Assembly (NCBI RefSeq): GCF_013184985.2
Contig: NZ_CP063418.1
Span: 620,001 to 684,000, forward strand
Origin: Actinomyces faecalis
Lineage (GTDB): Bacteria > Actinomycetota > Actinomycetes > Actinomycetales > Actinomycetaceae
DNA length: 64,000 nucleotides
Direction of reading: 5' to 3'
Below are positions 38,082-46,591 of this stretch, piece by piece; the first letter of the stretch is position 1; the number at the start of each line of letters is the position of its first letter. The position numbers were made by a program, and so were the translations under genes. Below the pieces are notes generated by a model that was not told the DNA's origin, made no database searches, and was given only the letters and a program-made list of their open reading frames with translations.

Positions 38082-39005
38082 ATGAGCATCTTTCTTGACG
38101 GCACTGACCGCGTCATCGTCCAGGGCATGACCGGCTCGGAGGGACGCAAGCACACCCGCCGCATGCTGTGCGCCGGGACCCACGTGGTCGCGGGCGTCAA
38201 CCCCCGCAAGGCCGGCACCACGGTGGCCTTTGACGTTGAGCCGATCGGCCCCGGTGCCGGTGCGGTGGAGGCCGGCGAGGTCGAGGTCCCGGTCTACGGC
38301 ACGGTGGCTGAGGCCCGTGAGGCCACGGGCGCCACGGTCTCGGTGGTGTTCGTGCCTCCGGCCTTCGCCAAGGGCGCGGTCATCGAGGCTGTGGACGCAG
38401 GCATGAGGCTCGTCGTGGTGATCACCGAGGGGATCCCGGTGGCGGACGCGACCTACGTCCGCTCCTACGCCGCGTCCAAGGGCGTGCAGATCATCGGCCC
38501 GAACTGCCCGGGCATCATCTCCCCGGCGCGCTCGAACGTGGGCATCACCCCGCCGGACATCACCGGCCCCGGCCCGATCGGCCTGGTGTCCAAGTCCGGG
38601 ACACTGACCTACCAGCTCATGCACGAGCTGAGGGACCTGGGCTTCACCACCTGCATCGGCATCGGTGGGGACCCGGTGGTGGGCACGACCCACATCGATG
38701 CCCTGGCTGGCTTCGAGGCGGACCCGGACACCAGGCTCGTGGTCATGATCGGTGAGATCGGTGGCGACGCGGAGGAGCGGGCGGCCGCCTACATCAAGGA
38801 CAACATGACCAAGCCGGTGGTGGCCTACGTGGCCGGCTTCACCGCGCCTGAGGGCAAGACGATGGGCCATGCCGGCGCGATCGTCTCCGGCTCCTCGGGC
38901 ACGGCAGCTGCCAAGAAGGAGGCCCTGGAGGCTGTGGGTGTGCGCGTGGGACGCACCCCCACGGAGACGGCGGACATCGCCCGCGAGCTCTACCGCGCGC
39001 TGTAG
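38082..39005 (+). CDS. sucD: succinyl-CoA ligase alpha subunit
   Basis: A 307-residue subunit. The CoA-binding Rossmann domain is at the N-terminus ([33 protein letters not shown]). The phosphohistidine loop is [13 protein letters not shown] near residue 265. [10 protein letters not shown] and SKSGTLTYQ are conserved. It starts five bases after sucC with CTGAGGACC before ATG and is clearly co-transcribed. A long stem-loop follows the stop. Confidence 0.97.
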   Translation: MSIFLDGTDRVIVQGMTGSEGRKHTRRMLCAGTHVVAGVNPRKAGTTVAFDVEPIGPGAGAVEAGEVEVPVYGTVAEAREATGATVSVVFVPPAFAKGAVIEAVDAGMRLVVVITEGIPVADATYVRSYAASKGVQIIGPNCPGIISPARSNVGITPPDITGPGPIGLVSKSGTLTYQLMHELRDLGFTTCIGIGGDPVVGTTHIDALAGFEADPDTRLVVMIGEIGGDAEERAAAYIKDNMTKPVVAYVAGFTAPEGKTMGHAGAIVSGSSGTAAAKKEALEAVGVRVGRTPTETADIARELYRAL

Positions 39006-39024
39006 CAGCGCCGCGCACGCAGCG

Positions 39025-39080
39025 GCAGGAGGCCCGGCCCGGCAGGTGGCGTGCTGACGCCCCGCCGAGCCGGGCCTGCC
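39025..39080 (+). terminator. terminator-like stem after sucCD
   Basis: GGCAGG-AGG-CCCGGC on the left pairs with GCCGGGCCTGCC on the right, the stem broken by a short insertion, 20 bases after the sucD stop. GC-rich without a T-run, as is common in high-GC genomes. Confidence 0.55.
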
Positions 39081-39321
39081 TGTGTCAGCGAACAGGGCTG
39101 ACCTGGGCTGCTCCGGCCTGCCTGTGCCCGGCCGGCCAGGTCCTCGCGGTAGTCTGACGGCGGCCCAGGTCAGAATGGGTTGACGGCGTCGCCCGCAGCA
39201 AGGGGAAGGCAGAGCACTGAAGAGCGCACTGAAGGACAACTCGCTGCTCGCACGTGCTGGTGCCCGCACGCGCTCCCTGCGCCTGCCTGCCCTCCACCTG
39301 CCGCGCGACTGGCCCTTCGCC

Positions 39322-40806
39322 GTGCGCGCCGGCGCGGAGGTGGTGCTCGGCAGCTGGCTTGTCGTCGTGGTGCTCACCCTAGCGGTCTACATGGCCACCT
39401 CCTCCATGGATGCTGCCGCCGCCCTGTCCGTGGGGACCGCTCTGCGTACCGGTACCGCCCTGTGGTCACTGGGCCTGGGCGGCGGCTACGGCTCGCCGAG
39501 CGACCCGGCGGGCGCGATCGAGCTGCCGCTGCTGGGCCTGACGCTCCTGCAGCTGCTCCTCGCACGCTCGGCCGTGCGCCGCGCCCACCTGCGCACCGCA
39601 GCCTCCGGAGGCCTCCTCATCCTCACGACGACGGCGCTTGCCGTCTTCCTGGTCCTGGTCACCTCGCCGGCAGGCTCGCGTACCTGGCCGGCGATCCTCG
39701 GTACCGCCGTGGTCAGCACCCTCGTCGTCAGCGCCGACCTCCAGCGCCGGGGCCGGGGGTCGCGGCGCCTGGCGGACTGGTGGCACGAGCGTCCAGCCTG
39801 GGTAAGCCCGGCCCTGGTGCTGGCACGTGACACCGCAGTGGTCCTGCTTGCCGCGAGCGTCCTGGTTCTCCTGGCGGCGGTAGTAGACGGCAGTGCGCGC
39901 GTCTCGCGCCTTCACGACGCCCTGGCAGGGGGAGGGGTCATCGCCTCCGCCGGCCTGGTGCTCCTGCAGCTGGGCTGGGTGCCGACCGTCCTCGTGTGGG
40001 CACTGTCCTGGCTGGCAGGCCCGGGCTTCGTCGTGGGCACAGGATCGACCTTCACGCCCGACCACGTGGTCGCCGGCGCCGTGCCGACGCTGCCGGTACT
40101 GGGTCTGCTGCCCACCGCGTCCCTGGGAGGTGAGGGCTCCAGGACCGGTCTGTACCTGCCGATGGTGCTGACGGCGGCCGCGCTGGTCGTCGTCTGGGTG
40201 TGTCGGCGCCGCCTGCGCGCGCTGCCGCTGGCTCAGGCGGTCATCGCCGCAGTGGCTGCGTCGCTGCTGGTCGCGCTCGGGACCGGCGCCTGCTGCCTGG
40301 CTGCCTCAGGCTCGATCGGTCCGGGCAGGCTCGCTGAGGTCGGTCCGAACACGGTCATGACGGTGGTCCTGCTGCTGGTGGAGGTTGGCGTGGGCCTGGT
40401 GGCGGCTGCGGTGCTGGTCCACCCGCGTACTCGCGTGGCTACGGAGCACGGCGTGCGCCAGACGGTGGCGGTGGCCGGATCAGCCGCGGCGAGCACGCGA
40501 GAGAAGGTCGAGGCCGGTGCACGTGCGGCCCAGGAGAGACGAGAGCGTGTGCGTGCCGAGCGTGAGTCTGCACGGGCCCGGGGCTCTGACGACGCCGAGG
40601 CAGAGCCGATCGGGGCCGACACCGCCGTACCTGCGCAGCGGGTTGCGGAGGATGCCGGCGCCGAGGCCGGCCCGGTCGTGGCCGGTCCTGAGCGCCGCGA
40701 GCCGCCTCGCCCCCAGCCTCGTGGTGAGTGGTCACCAGCGGCGGATGAGACCGCCGCCACAGCCGGGCTGACCCAGGTGAGAAAGGAGGGCAATGATGCT
40801 GACTGA
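39322..40806 (+). CDS. DUF6350 / PerM-like polytopic membrane protein
   Basis: A protein of at least 494 residues with about nine to ten membrane segments and a charged Arg/Glu/Ala-rich cytoplasmic tail (~380-494). It matches the actinobacterial DUF6350 family, called PerM and linked to cell division in mycobacteria. GTG 39322 is the first standard start, yet coding-like sequence in frame extends upstream to a stop at 39181 (LKDNSLLARAG, then LRLPRDWPFAV-type residues), and a CTG at 39217 has AAGGGGAAGG seven bases before it. The true N-terminus may be there. It overlaps purN, which commonly follows this family. Confidence 0.82.
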   Translation: MRAGAEVVLGSWLVVVVLTLAVYMATSSMDAAAALSVGTALRTGTALWSLGLGGGYGSPSDPAGAIELPLLGLTLLQLLLARSAVRRAHLRTAASGGLLILTTTALAVFLVLVTSPAGSRTWPAILGTAVVSTLVVSADLQRRGRGSRRLADWWHERPAWVSPALVLARDTAVVLLAASVLVLLAAVVDGSARVSRLHDALAGGGVIASAGLVLLQLGWVPTVLVWALSWLAGPGFVVGTGSTFTPDHVVAGAVPTLPVLGLLPTASLGGEGSRTGLYLPMVLTAAALVVVWVCRRRLRALPLAQAVIAAVAASLLVALGTGACCLAASGSIGPGRLAEVGPNTVMTVVLLLVEVGVGLVAAAVLVHPRTRVATEHGVRQTVAVAGSAAASTREKVEAGARAAQERRERVRAERESARARGSDDAEAEPIGADTAVPAQRVAEDAGAEAGPVVAGPERREPPRPQPRGEWSPAADETAATAGLTQVRKEGNDAD

Positions 40807-41461
40807 CAACGTTGTTCCCAGCCACGCGACCACTTCCTCCACCACCGGGCCGGCCCGGCTCGTCGTCCTCGTCTCTGGCACGGGCTCGAACCTGCTGGCC
40901 CTGCTGCGCGCCTGCCAGGACCCGGCATACGGCGCCGCCGTGGTGGGCGTGGTGGCGGACAAGGAGTGTGCCGGCCTGGACCACGCCCGCGCTGCCGGTG
41001 TGCCTGCTGTGGTGGTGCCGCCGCGGGACTTCGCCGATCGTGCGGACTGGGACCGCGCCCTGGCTGAGGCCGTGGGCGCGCTGGAGCCTGAGCTTGTGGT
41101 CTGTGCCGGATTCATGCGCCTGCTGGGCGAGCCTTTCCTGGTGCGCTTTGAGGGGCGCATCCTCAACACCCACCCCTCGCTGCTACCGGACTTCCCGGGC
41201 GCGCACGCCGTCCGGGACTCCCTGGCGGCCGGTGCCACCCGCACGGGCGCCTCGCTGTTCTGGGTGGACGCGGGCGTGGACACCGGCGCGCTCATCGCCC
41301 AGGTGGAGGTGCCGGTGCTGGAGGGGGACACTGAGGAGACCCTCACTGACCGGGTCAAGGCTGCCGAGACCCCGCAGCTGGTGGAGCAGGTCGGCCGCCT
41401 GGCACGGGCGCATGAGTATCGAATGGAGGCAGGTAGTGCGACCTCTGCCCAGGGGACATAG
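40796..41461 (+). CDS. purN: phosphoribosylglycinamide formyltransferase
   Basis: A 221-residue enzyme of purine synthesis that formylates GAR using 10-formyltetrahydrofolate. LVSGTGSNLLALL binds the phosphate, CAGFMRLL and LNTHPSLLPDFPGAHAVRD carry the catalytic Asn/His and folate site, and VDAGVDTGALIAQ holds the catalytic Asp. AAAGGAGG is six bases before ATG 40796 and three before ATG 40793; either is possible. It overlaps the PerM-like gene, so they are translationally coupled. purH lies 3.3 kb away on the same strand, unlike genomes where they are adjacent. Confidence 0.95.
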   Translation: MLTDNVVPSHATTSSTTGPARLVVLVSGTGSNLLALLRACQDPAYGAAVVGVVADKECAGLDHARAAGVPAVVVPPRDFADRADWDRALAEAVGALEPELVVCAGFMRLLGEPFLVRFEGRILNTHPSLLPDFPGAHAVRDSLAAGATRTGASLFWVDAGVDTGALIAQVEVPVLEGDTEETLTDRVKAAETPQLVEQVGRLARAHEYRMEAGSATSAQGT

Positions 41462-41722
41462 GGGAGGGATATGAGGATGACACGATCTGAACCCTCCCAC
41501 CTGGGCGTCGTCGGCTCTGCTGTGTGGGGCATGTGGCACCACTGCCCTCGGTATCAGCCAGCATCTGAGGACGGTGGGTAGGCGGGGGACCTCTCCCACC
41601 CCGCGGACGGCAGGTAGCTGGATGGTGAGAGGGTGTCCGCCCGCTACCTTCCCCGCCCGTGCTAAGAGCTGGACGGTCTCGTCATCAATGTGGAGTAGCT
41701 GAATCCGCCCCTGCGCCCGCAC

Positions 41723-42415
41723 TCAGGGGTGGGTGGGAATGAGGGCTGAGGGGCCGTAGGCCTTGAACCAGTCATCGGAGTAGAAGAGCGATGGGGAGCT
41801 GTTGTCGCCCTGGAAGTCTGCCGGGGACTGATGAAGGTAGGCTTGGAGCGTCAGCACCTGGCGGGGGGTGGCACCCGTGCGACTGAACTCGACGTTGAGG
41901 GTAGCCGTGTTGAAACCGGTGCATTCGGAGTCGGAGACTGGCTGCGCGAACTCCACCAGGAGGTGGGTGGTGCTGACGGAGAGTACCGTCCAGTGACCTG
42001 GGACCTGACCGGATTTATTTGCGGCCGCGATGGTATCCCCTGGGTGTAGTGGTGTCGTTGTCCCGTCAGTGGTGAAGTCGCTGGCCAGGGTGGTTCCGGA
42101 CGTCCCACCGGCCGGAGCATTGAACACCGAGCCCAGGTCGAGTCCTGAGTCGCGGGAGGCGCGCAGCTCAATTCTGACCCGCCGGTCGCCCGAGGGGACG
42201 GCGCAGACGTCGTCCCCACTCAGGGCCCACAGCCGGGGCGTGAGACTGAGGAACAGACCGTCATTGCCTCCGGCCTGCACATCGGTGTTGAGATTGACGT
42301 GAATATTTCCGCTATGACCACTTACGGCCATGGCGGGGGCCGCCGCCGTGACAGCCAGGATGGGAGCGGTCCAGGTCAGACCTTTGACAACGGATCGACG
42401 GGGGGGGGTGAGCAT
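41723..42415 (-). CDS. Tat-exported protein of unknown function, C9 tract at start
   Basis: A 230-residue secreted protein. PRRSVVKGLTWTAPILAVTAAAPAMAVS is a classic twin-arginine signal with cleavage after AMA; it is described here by position, residues ~4-31. The mature part is Ser/Thr/Gly-rich beta-type sequence with two Cys pairs' worth of residues (DDVCAVP, DSECTGF); no family is recognised. AGGAG is nine bases before the chosen ATG 42415. Codons 3-6 contain nine consecutive C bases, a likely slippage site. A well-formed promoter lies upstream. The 261-bp gap to purN (41462-41722) shows nothing clear. Confidence 0.75.
   Translation of the reverse strand: MLTPPRRSVVKGLTWTAPILAVTAAAPAMAVSGHSGNIHVNLNTDVQAGGNDGLFLSLTPRLWALSGDDVCAVPSGDRRVRIELRASRDSGLDLGSVFNAPAGGTSGTTLASDFTTDGTTTPLHPGDTIAAANKSGQVPGHWTVLSVSTTHLLVEFAQPVSDSECTGFNTATLNVEFSRTGATPRQVLTLQAYLHQSPADFQGDNSSPSLFYSDDWFKAYGPSALIPTHP
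42400..42408 (-). repeat. homopolymer of nine C at codons 3-6 of the Tat-exported protein
   Basis: Nine G on the plus strand (nine C in the coding strand) directly after the start codon of an exported protein. Gain or loss of one base would shift the frame before the signal peptide. Confidence 0.85.
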
Positions 42416-42463
42416 CAGCGTGATCTCCTGGATGGTTGGATAGGCTACCAATGGACATAGATA

Positions 42464-42492
42464 ACTATAATGACAGTAATTGGTATAGGCAA
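42464..42492 (-). promoter_or_regulatory. promoter of the Tat-exported protein
   Basis: On the minus strand TTGCCT (42492-42487) and TATAGT (42469-42464) are 17 bases apart in an AT-rich patch that stands out from the GC-rich surroundings, about 50 bases before the start codon. The rest of the gap to 42701 shows no gene. Confidence 0.7.
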
Positions 42493-42701
42493 TTAGTGTG
42501 TCGGTGCTGTGCTCCTACGGCAATCACCCACCAGCGTTCACGGGCTCATCACGGCAGCAGGCGGTGGGTGGTGGACTACTGACCTGGCTGGCTGCACGCC
42601 AGTGCTCACAGGTTCTTTTCCCAGGCAGGTGCGGGCTGCTGAGTTGCCTCCAGCGTGCAGGGCTCCTCGACCTCTGGGCGGCGGAGCCCGCCGTCGCGGG
42701 C

Positions 42702-44183
42702 CTAGCCCACCTCGACCGGCTGGGGCGCAGCCTGCTGGCGAAGAAAGCTGAAACTGCCCGTGGCGGGGTCGTAGGAGAAGACTGCCTCCTGGATCCTGCC
42801 GTCCTCGGAGTGGTCCGCGTCCTGGCCCTGTCCGATCATGATCTCGATGACGCCGTCCACCATCGCGGCCGCGATGGGGGTGTCAAAGGGGTCAAAGCCG
42901 AGTCCGGCCACCAGCTCGGTCGCGTGAGGGATGTCCGCTTCCATGAAGCTGGCGCCACCGTCCTGCGTGATCGCCAGGGAGCCGCGACCGTTCCCGAAGA
43001 TCCCCAGGTTCGGGCTCACCCAGGTCGCCAGCGTCATGTCATTGGTGACGGCATCTGGCACAGACACCTTCTCCCAGGTCAACGCGGCCCCAGGCGTACC
43101 AGCATCCACCTGTGACCGCCACGCGCCGTAGTAGGAAGACCCTAGCGCCCGGTCCACCGCAAAGGCCACACCCACGACACCGTCGGCGTAGGAGACGAAG
43201 GACGTCTGAGCATCGCCCTGGCCGATCACACTCCGTTGCCAGCTGGCACCCGAGTCCAGGGAGTAGAGCAGGCTCACCTCCTGAGCCTGGCCGCGGTCCG
43301 GGCCGTAGGACAGGAAACCGGTGAACTCGGGGCTGACCACGTAGCCTCCTCGGTCCAGGCTGGTGCGAGGAGATCCATTGGCAGTGGCGATGACGCCGTC
43401 GTCAGCATCGGGAACGGTAGTCCAGGTGGATCCGGAGTCGTAGGTGACAGCAAGCTCACCCTCCCGGATGCGGTAGGTCGCGGGCACGGAGGCATCCGGT
43501 AGGACCTCGGCCGGGGATGGTTCCTCCCGCAGACTTGGGTCGGTGTGGATCTGGTACTGGACGGGTGTGCTGACGGTCAGGACGCGGTAGCCGCCATCGG
43601 CAGGAGCGAGCTCGAGCACGAGCTGTCCACGCACCTGGGAGCCGTCACGGTAGAAGGCCGTGCTCTCGCCCGTCAAGGCCGAGCTGGTGAAGTGCTCGAT
43701 TGCGGGCAGGCGTGGGTGGAGCGCCACGTCCACCTGGACCCAGGCGCGGATGCCGCTGGTCTCCTGGATCCGCTCATCGGCTGGTCCGAGCCACTGGATC
43801 TGGGTAGCCGAGCCGCCAGAGAGCTGGAAGGACGGGGAGACCGTGAGTGAGTGGTGCTGCTCCACCCACTGACCGAACCATCGCCCGACGGCTGGGACCA
43901 CGCTGGCCTCGTCCAGCGCCGCCTCGCCTTGCGCTGCCTGCGTCCCGGTCCCTGCGCCCTCGCCAGACCTGCCGACGCCGGGGCCTGCCTGTCCGCTGTC
44001 GCTTTCCGTGGCGCTGAGGGCTGGGATGACCTGGCCGGGAATGCTGGGCTCCTCGTAGCGCAGCCAGAAGGCGGTCAAGACGGCGGCTGCGATGAAGAGG
44101 AGCGTGAGGAGAACAAGGCAGACGAGCAAGAGGGGGCGCACGGGCCTGCGTGGCGCGCGCGGTGGCTCCGGCGGGGTGACCAC
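42702..44183 (-). CDS. membrane-anchored protein with Asp-box (BNR-like) repeats
   Basis: A 493-residue protein from a GTG at 44183, with GAGG eight bases upstream. One membrane segment (~17-41) follows a Pro/Arg-rich cytoplasmic tail, then an extracellular Gly/Ala/Gln linker. The outer part has three Asp-box-like motifs: TYDSGSTW (~248), SLDSGASW (~309) and TQDGGASF (~409), as in beta-propellers of sialidases and BNR proteins. The sialidase FRIP motif is not seen, so enzyme activity is doubtful. It follows the 57-codon gene by 10 bases and probably forms an operon with it. Confidence 0.78.
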   Translation of the reverse strand: MVTPPEPPRAPRRPVRPLLLVCLVLLTLLFIAAAVLTAFWLRYEEPSIPGQVIPALSATESDSGQAGPGVGRSGEGAGTGTQAAQGEAALDEASVVPAVGRWFGQWVEQHHSLTVSPSFQLSGGSATQIQWLGPADERIQETSGIRAWVQVDVALHPRLPAIEHFTSSALTGESTAFYRDGSQVRGQLVLELAPADGGYRVLTVSTPVQYQIHTDPSLREEPSPAEVLPDASVPATYRIREGELAVTYDSGSTWTTVPDADDGVIATANGSPRTSLDRGGYVVSPEFTGFLSYGPDRGQAQEVSLLYSLDSGASWQRSVIGQGDAQTSFVSYADGVVGVAFAVDRALGSSYYGAWRSQVDAGTPGAALTWEKVSVPDAVTNDMTLATWVSPNLGIFGNGRGSLAITQDGGASFMEADIPHATELVAGLGFDPFDTPIAAAMVDGVIEIMIGQGQDADHSEDGRIQEAVFSYDPATGSFSFLRQQAAPQPVEVG

Positions 44184-44193
44184 GTGGTGGGCC

Positions 44194-44367
44194 TCAGCGC
44201 GTGGTGGGAGTGAGCGCCCTGCGGACGGCCTCGATCGACCAGGCCCACACGACGTGCCCGGCGGCCTCGGACACGTGCTCCTGCCAGGGCTGCTCGGTGG
44301 CCGGAGGAACGGTGCCGAGCGCCGGCAGGAGACCCAGGTGGAAGCGCGAGGAGCGGTGAGCGAGCAT
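44194..44367 (-). CDS. small conserved-looking protein, 57 residues
   Basis: ATG 44367 has GGAGGT four bases upstream and the frame ends ten bases before the membrane-anchored Asp-box gene. The product, MLAHRSSRFHLGLLPALG onward with AAGHVVWAWSIEAVRRAL near the C-terminus, is amphipathic and has no recognised family. The good ribosome site and tight spacing support it as a real gene of the same operon. The long open frame that continues upstream of it is antisense to purH and is not coding. Confidence 0.6.
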   Translation of the reverse strand: MLAHRSSRFHLGLLPALGTVPPATEQPWQEHVSEAAGHVVWAWSIEAVRRALTPTTR

Positions 44368-44616
44368 GAGGACCTCCGTGTCATGTGACCGTCTTCTGCC
44401 GGCCGGGTCCGGGGCGAGCGTGAGCGCAGTCCACCGCGTGCGGGACTGGGTAGGAGCAGGTGGCCTGACCGAGGAGAGCGGTCGCGTGTGGCTGTCTTCC
44501 AGACAGTGTATGCCGTGGAGATGTCCCAAGGCGCCGGCGGAGCCGGCTCGGGACGCCGGGTCGCACCGGCGATGTCCTCGTGTACTGGCGGAGGCTGTTC
44601 GGGATAGACTCCATCC

Positions 44617-44694
44617 GGTCGCAACTGGCGAGGGTGGGGTACCACCGGGGAGCGACCACGATCCACCGAAAGGGCGTCGCCCGCCTGGGCGCCC
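44617..44694 (+). promoter_or_regulatory. ZTP riboswitch (pfl motif) controlling purH
   Basis: The 5' subdomain has stem GGTCGC/GCGACC (44617-44622, 44652-44657) enclosing AACTGGCGAGGGTGG and CCACCGGGGA, matching the pfl consensus. The 3' subdomain is the stem GGGCG/CGCCC holding the hallmark CCGCCTGGGC (44681-44690). The ligand ZTP/ZMP accumulates when 10-formyl-tetrahydrofolate is short, and purH consumes ZMP. Only 27 bases separate it from the purH ATG, and AGGAG lies in that stretch, so translational control or a compact switch is likely. Upstream, 44368-44616 has a small palindrome CTGTCT-TCC-AGACAG (44492-44506) and no gene. Confidence 0.9.
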
Positions 44695-44721
44695 TGCCGA
44701 CCGATCGCACCAGGAGAGCGC

Positions 44722-46473
44722 ATGACTACGCCGTCCGTTCCCTCTACAGCCCAGGCTGTACCCACCAAGCCTGTCCCGACCGAGGGCCTCGTCAATCCTG
44801 AGCAGGTCGCCGTGCGCCGGGCACTCATCTCCGTCTACGACAAGACGGGCCTGACCGAGCTCGCCAGCGCCCTCGTGGACGCCGGCGTCGAGATCGTCTC
44901 CACCGGCTCCACCGCCGCCACTATCGCCGGAGCCGGCCTGCCCGTCACGCCCGTGGAGCAGGTCACCGGCTTCCCCGAGTGCCTGGAGGGCCGCGTCAAG
45001 ACCCTCCACCCCCGCGTCCACGCCGGCATCCTCGCCGACCGCCGCAAGGGTGAACACATGGCGCAGCTTGACGAGCTCGGGGTGGCCCCCATTGACCTCG
45101 TCATCGTCAACCTCTACCCCTTCACGGACACCGTCGCCAGCGGTGCGCCCTTCGACGCCTGCGTGGAACAGATTGACATCGGCGGCCCCTCCATGATCCG
45201 TGCCGCCGCCAAGAACCACCCGGCAGTCGCCGTCCTCACCGACCCCGCCGAGTACGCCGAGGCTGCCCAAGCCGTTGCCGCCGGCGGCTTCACGCTGGCC
45301 CAGCGCCGTCGTCTGGCCGCGGCCGCCTACGCCCACACCGCCGCCTACGACGCCGCCGTGGCCACCTGGTTCGCCCAGCAGACCGAGGAGCCTGGCGACG
45401 CCACCGCCCCGGCTGCGCCCGCCCGCTACGTGGGAGTCGGCTACGAGCGGCTCGACACCCTGCGCTACGGCGAGAACCCCCACCAGGCTGCTGCCGTCTA
45501 CCGCACCGTCGGCGAGCGCGGGGGAGTGGCCGGCGCCCGCCAGCTCCACGGCAAGGCCATGAGCTACAACAACTACACGGACACCGACGCCGCCGTGCGC
45601 GCCGCCTACGACCACGGTGACGCCGTCACGGTCGCCGTCATCAAGCACGCCAACCCCTGCGGCATCGCCGTCTCTGCCTCCGGGGACGTGGCCGAGGCCC
45701 ACCGCCTGGCCCACGCCTGCGACCCCGTCTCCGCCTACGGCGGCGTCATCGCCACCAACGCCACCGTCACCGCCGAGATGGCGCGCCAGGTCAAGCCCGT
45801 CTTCACCGAGGTCGTCGCCGCCCCCGCCTTTGAGGACGAGGCTGTCGAGATCCTGTCCGCCAAGAAGAACCTGCGCCTGCTCGTCGTCGAGCCGCCCACG
45901 CGCGAGGGCTACGAGATCAAGCAGGTCTCCGGCGGTGCCGTCATCCAGGAGCGGGACACCTACCAGGCCGGGGACGCCGACCCTGCCAGCTGGGAGCTCG
46001 TGGCCGGAGATGCTGCAGATGAGGAGACCCTGGCAGACCTGCGCTTCGCCTGGGAGACCATTCGCTCCGTGCGCTCCAACGCCATCCTGCTCGCCAAGGG
46101 CGGGGCCACTGTGGGAGTCGGCATGGGACAGGTCAACCGCGTGGACTCCTGCAGGCTCGCCGTCGAGCGCGCCAACACCCTGGGTCTGCGTGAGACCGGG
46201 GACGCTGCAGCGGACAAGCAGGAGAAGGGCGCCGTTGGCGGGGCTGATGCCTCCGAGATCCTGGATGCCCAGGCTCCCGAGCGTGCCCGCGGGGCCGTGG
46301 CCGCCTCTGACGCCTTCTTCCCCTTCGCGGACGGCCTCCAGGTCCTTATCGACGCCGGTGTCACGGCAGTGGTCCAGCCCGGAGGGTCCATCCGTGACGA
46401 GGAGGTCATCGCCGCGGCCAAGGCTGCGGGCGTGACCATGTACCTCACCGGCAACCGGCACTTCGCCCACTGA
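44722..46473 (+). CDS. purH: bifunctional AICAR formyltransferase / IMP cyclohydrolase
   Basis: A 583-residue enzyme for the last two steps to IMP. The N-terminal cyclohydrolase domain has [24 protein letters not shown] and NLYPF. The transferase domain has [29 protein letters not shown] and [13 protein letters not shown], with the catalytic Lys-His. It is ~60 residues longer than usual because of an N-terminal Pro/Thr extension (~1-30) and an acidic/Ala segment near ~430 and ~495 (including [18 protein letters not shown]). CAGGAGAG precedes ATG, downstream of the ZTP riboswitch. Confidence 0.97.
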   Translation: MTTPSVPSTAQAVPTKPVPTEGLVNPEQVAVRRALISVYDKTGLTELASALVDAGVEIVSTGSTAATIAGAGLPVTPVEQVTGFPECLEGRVKTLHPRVHAGILADRRKGEHMAQLDELGVAPIDLVIVNLYPFTDTVASGAPFDACVEQIDIGGPSMIRAAAKNHPAVAVLTDPAEYAEAAQAVAAGGFTLAQRRRLAAAAYAHTAAYDAAVATWFAQQTEEPGDATAPAAPARYVGVGYERLDTLRYGENPHQAAAVYRTVGERGGVAGARQLHGKAMSYNNYTDTDAAVRAAYDHGDAVTVAVIKHANPCGIAVSASGDVAEAHRLAHACDPVSAYGGVIATNATVTAEMARQVKPVFTEVVAAPAFEDEAVEILSAKKNLRLLVVEPPTREGYEIKQVSGGAVIQERDTYQAGDADPASWELVAGDAADEETLADLRFAWETIRSVRSNAILLAKGGATVGVGMGQVNRVDSCRLAVERANTLGLRETGDAAADKQEKGAVGGADASEILDAQAPERARGAVAASDAFFPFADGLQVLIDAGVTAVVQPGGSIRDEEVIAAAKAAGVTMYLTGNRHFAH

Positions 46474-46591
46474 GCTGGTTACGGGATGTGTTGGTGACCT
46501 GTGGCCCTTGCGGCTCATAGTGGAGACGGTGGCGGGGCTGTGCCACGTCACAATGGAGCCGTAGCGATATCCTGACCGTGAGGAGTTTGTC

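Noticed and set aside
42702..44183. Sialidase
   Set aside because: Asp-box motifs are present but no FRIP motif or catalytic Arg triad could be seen.
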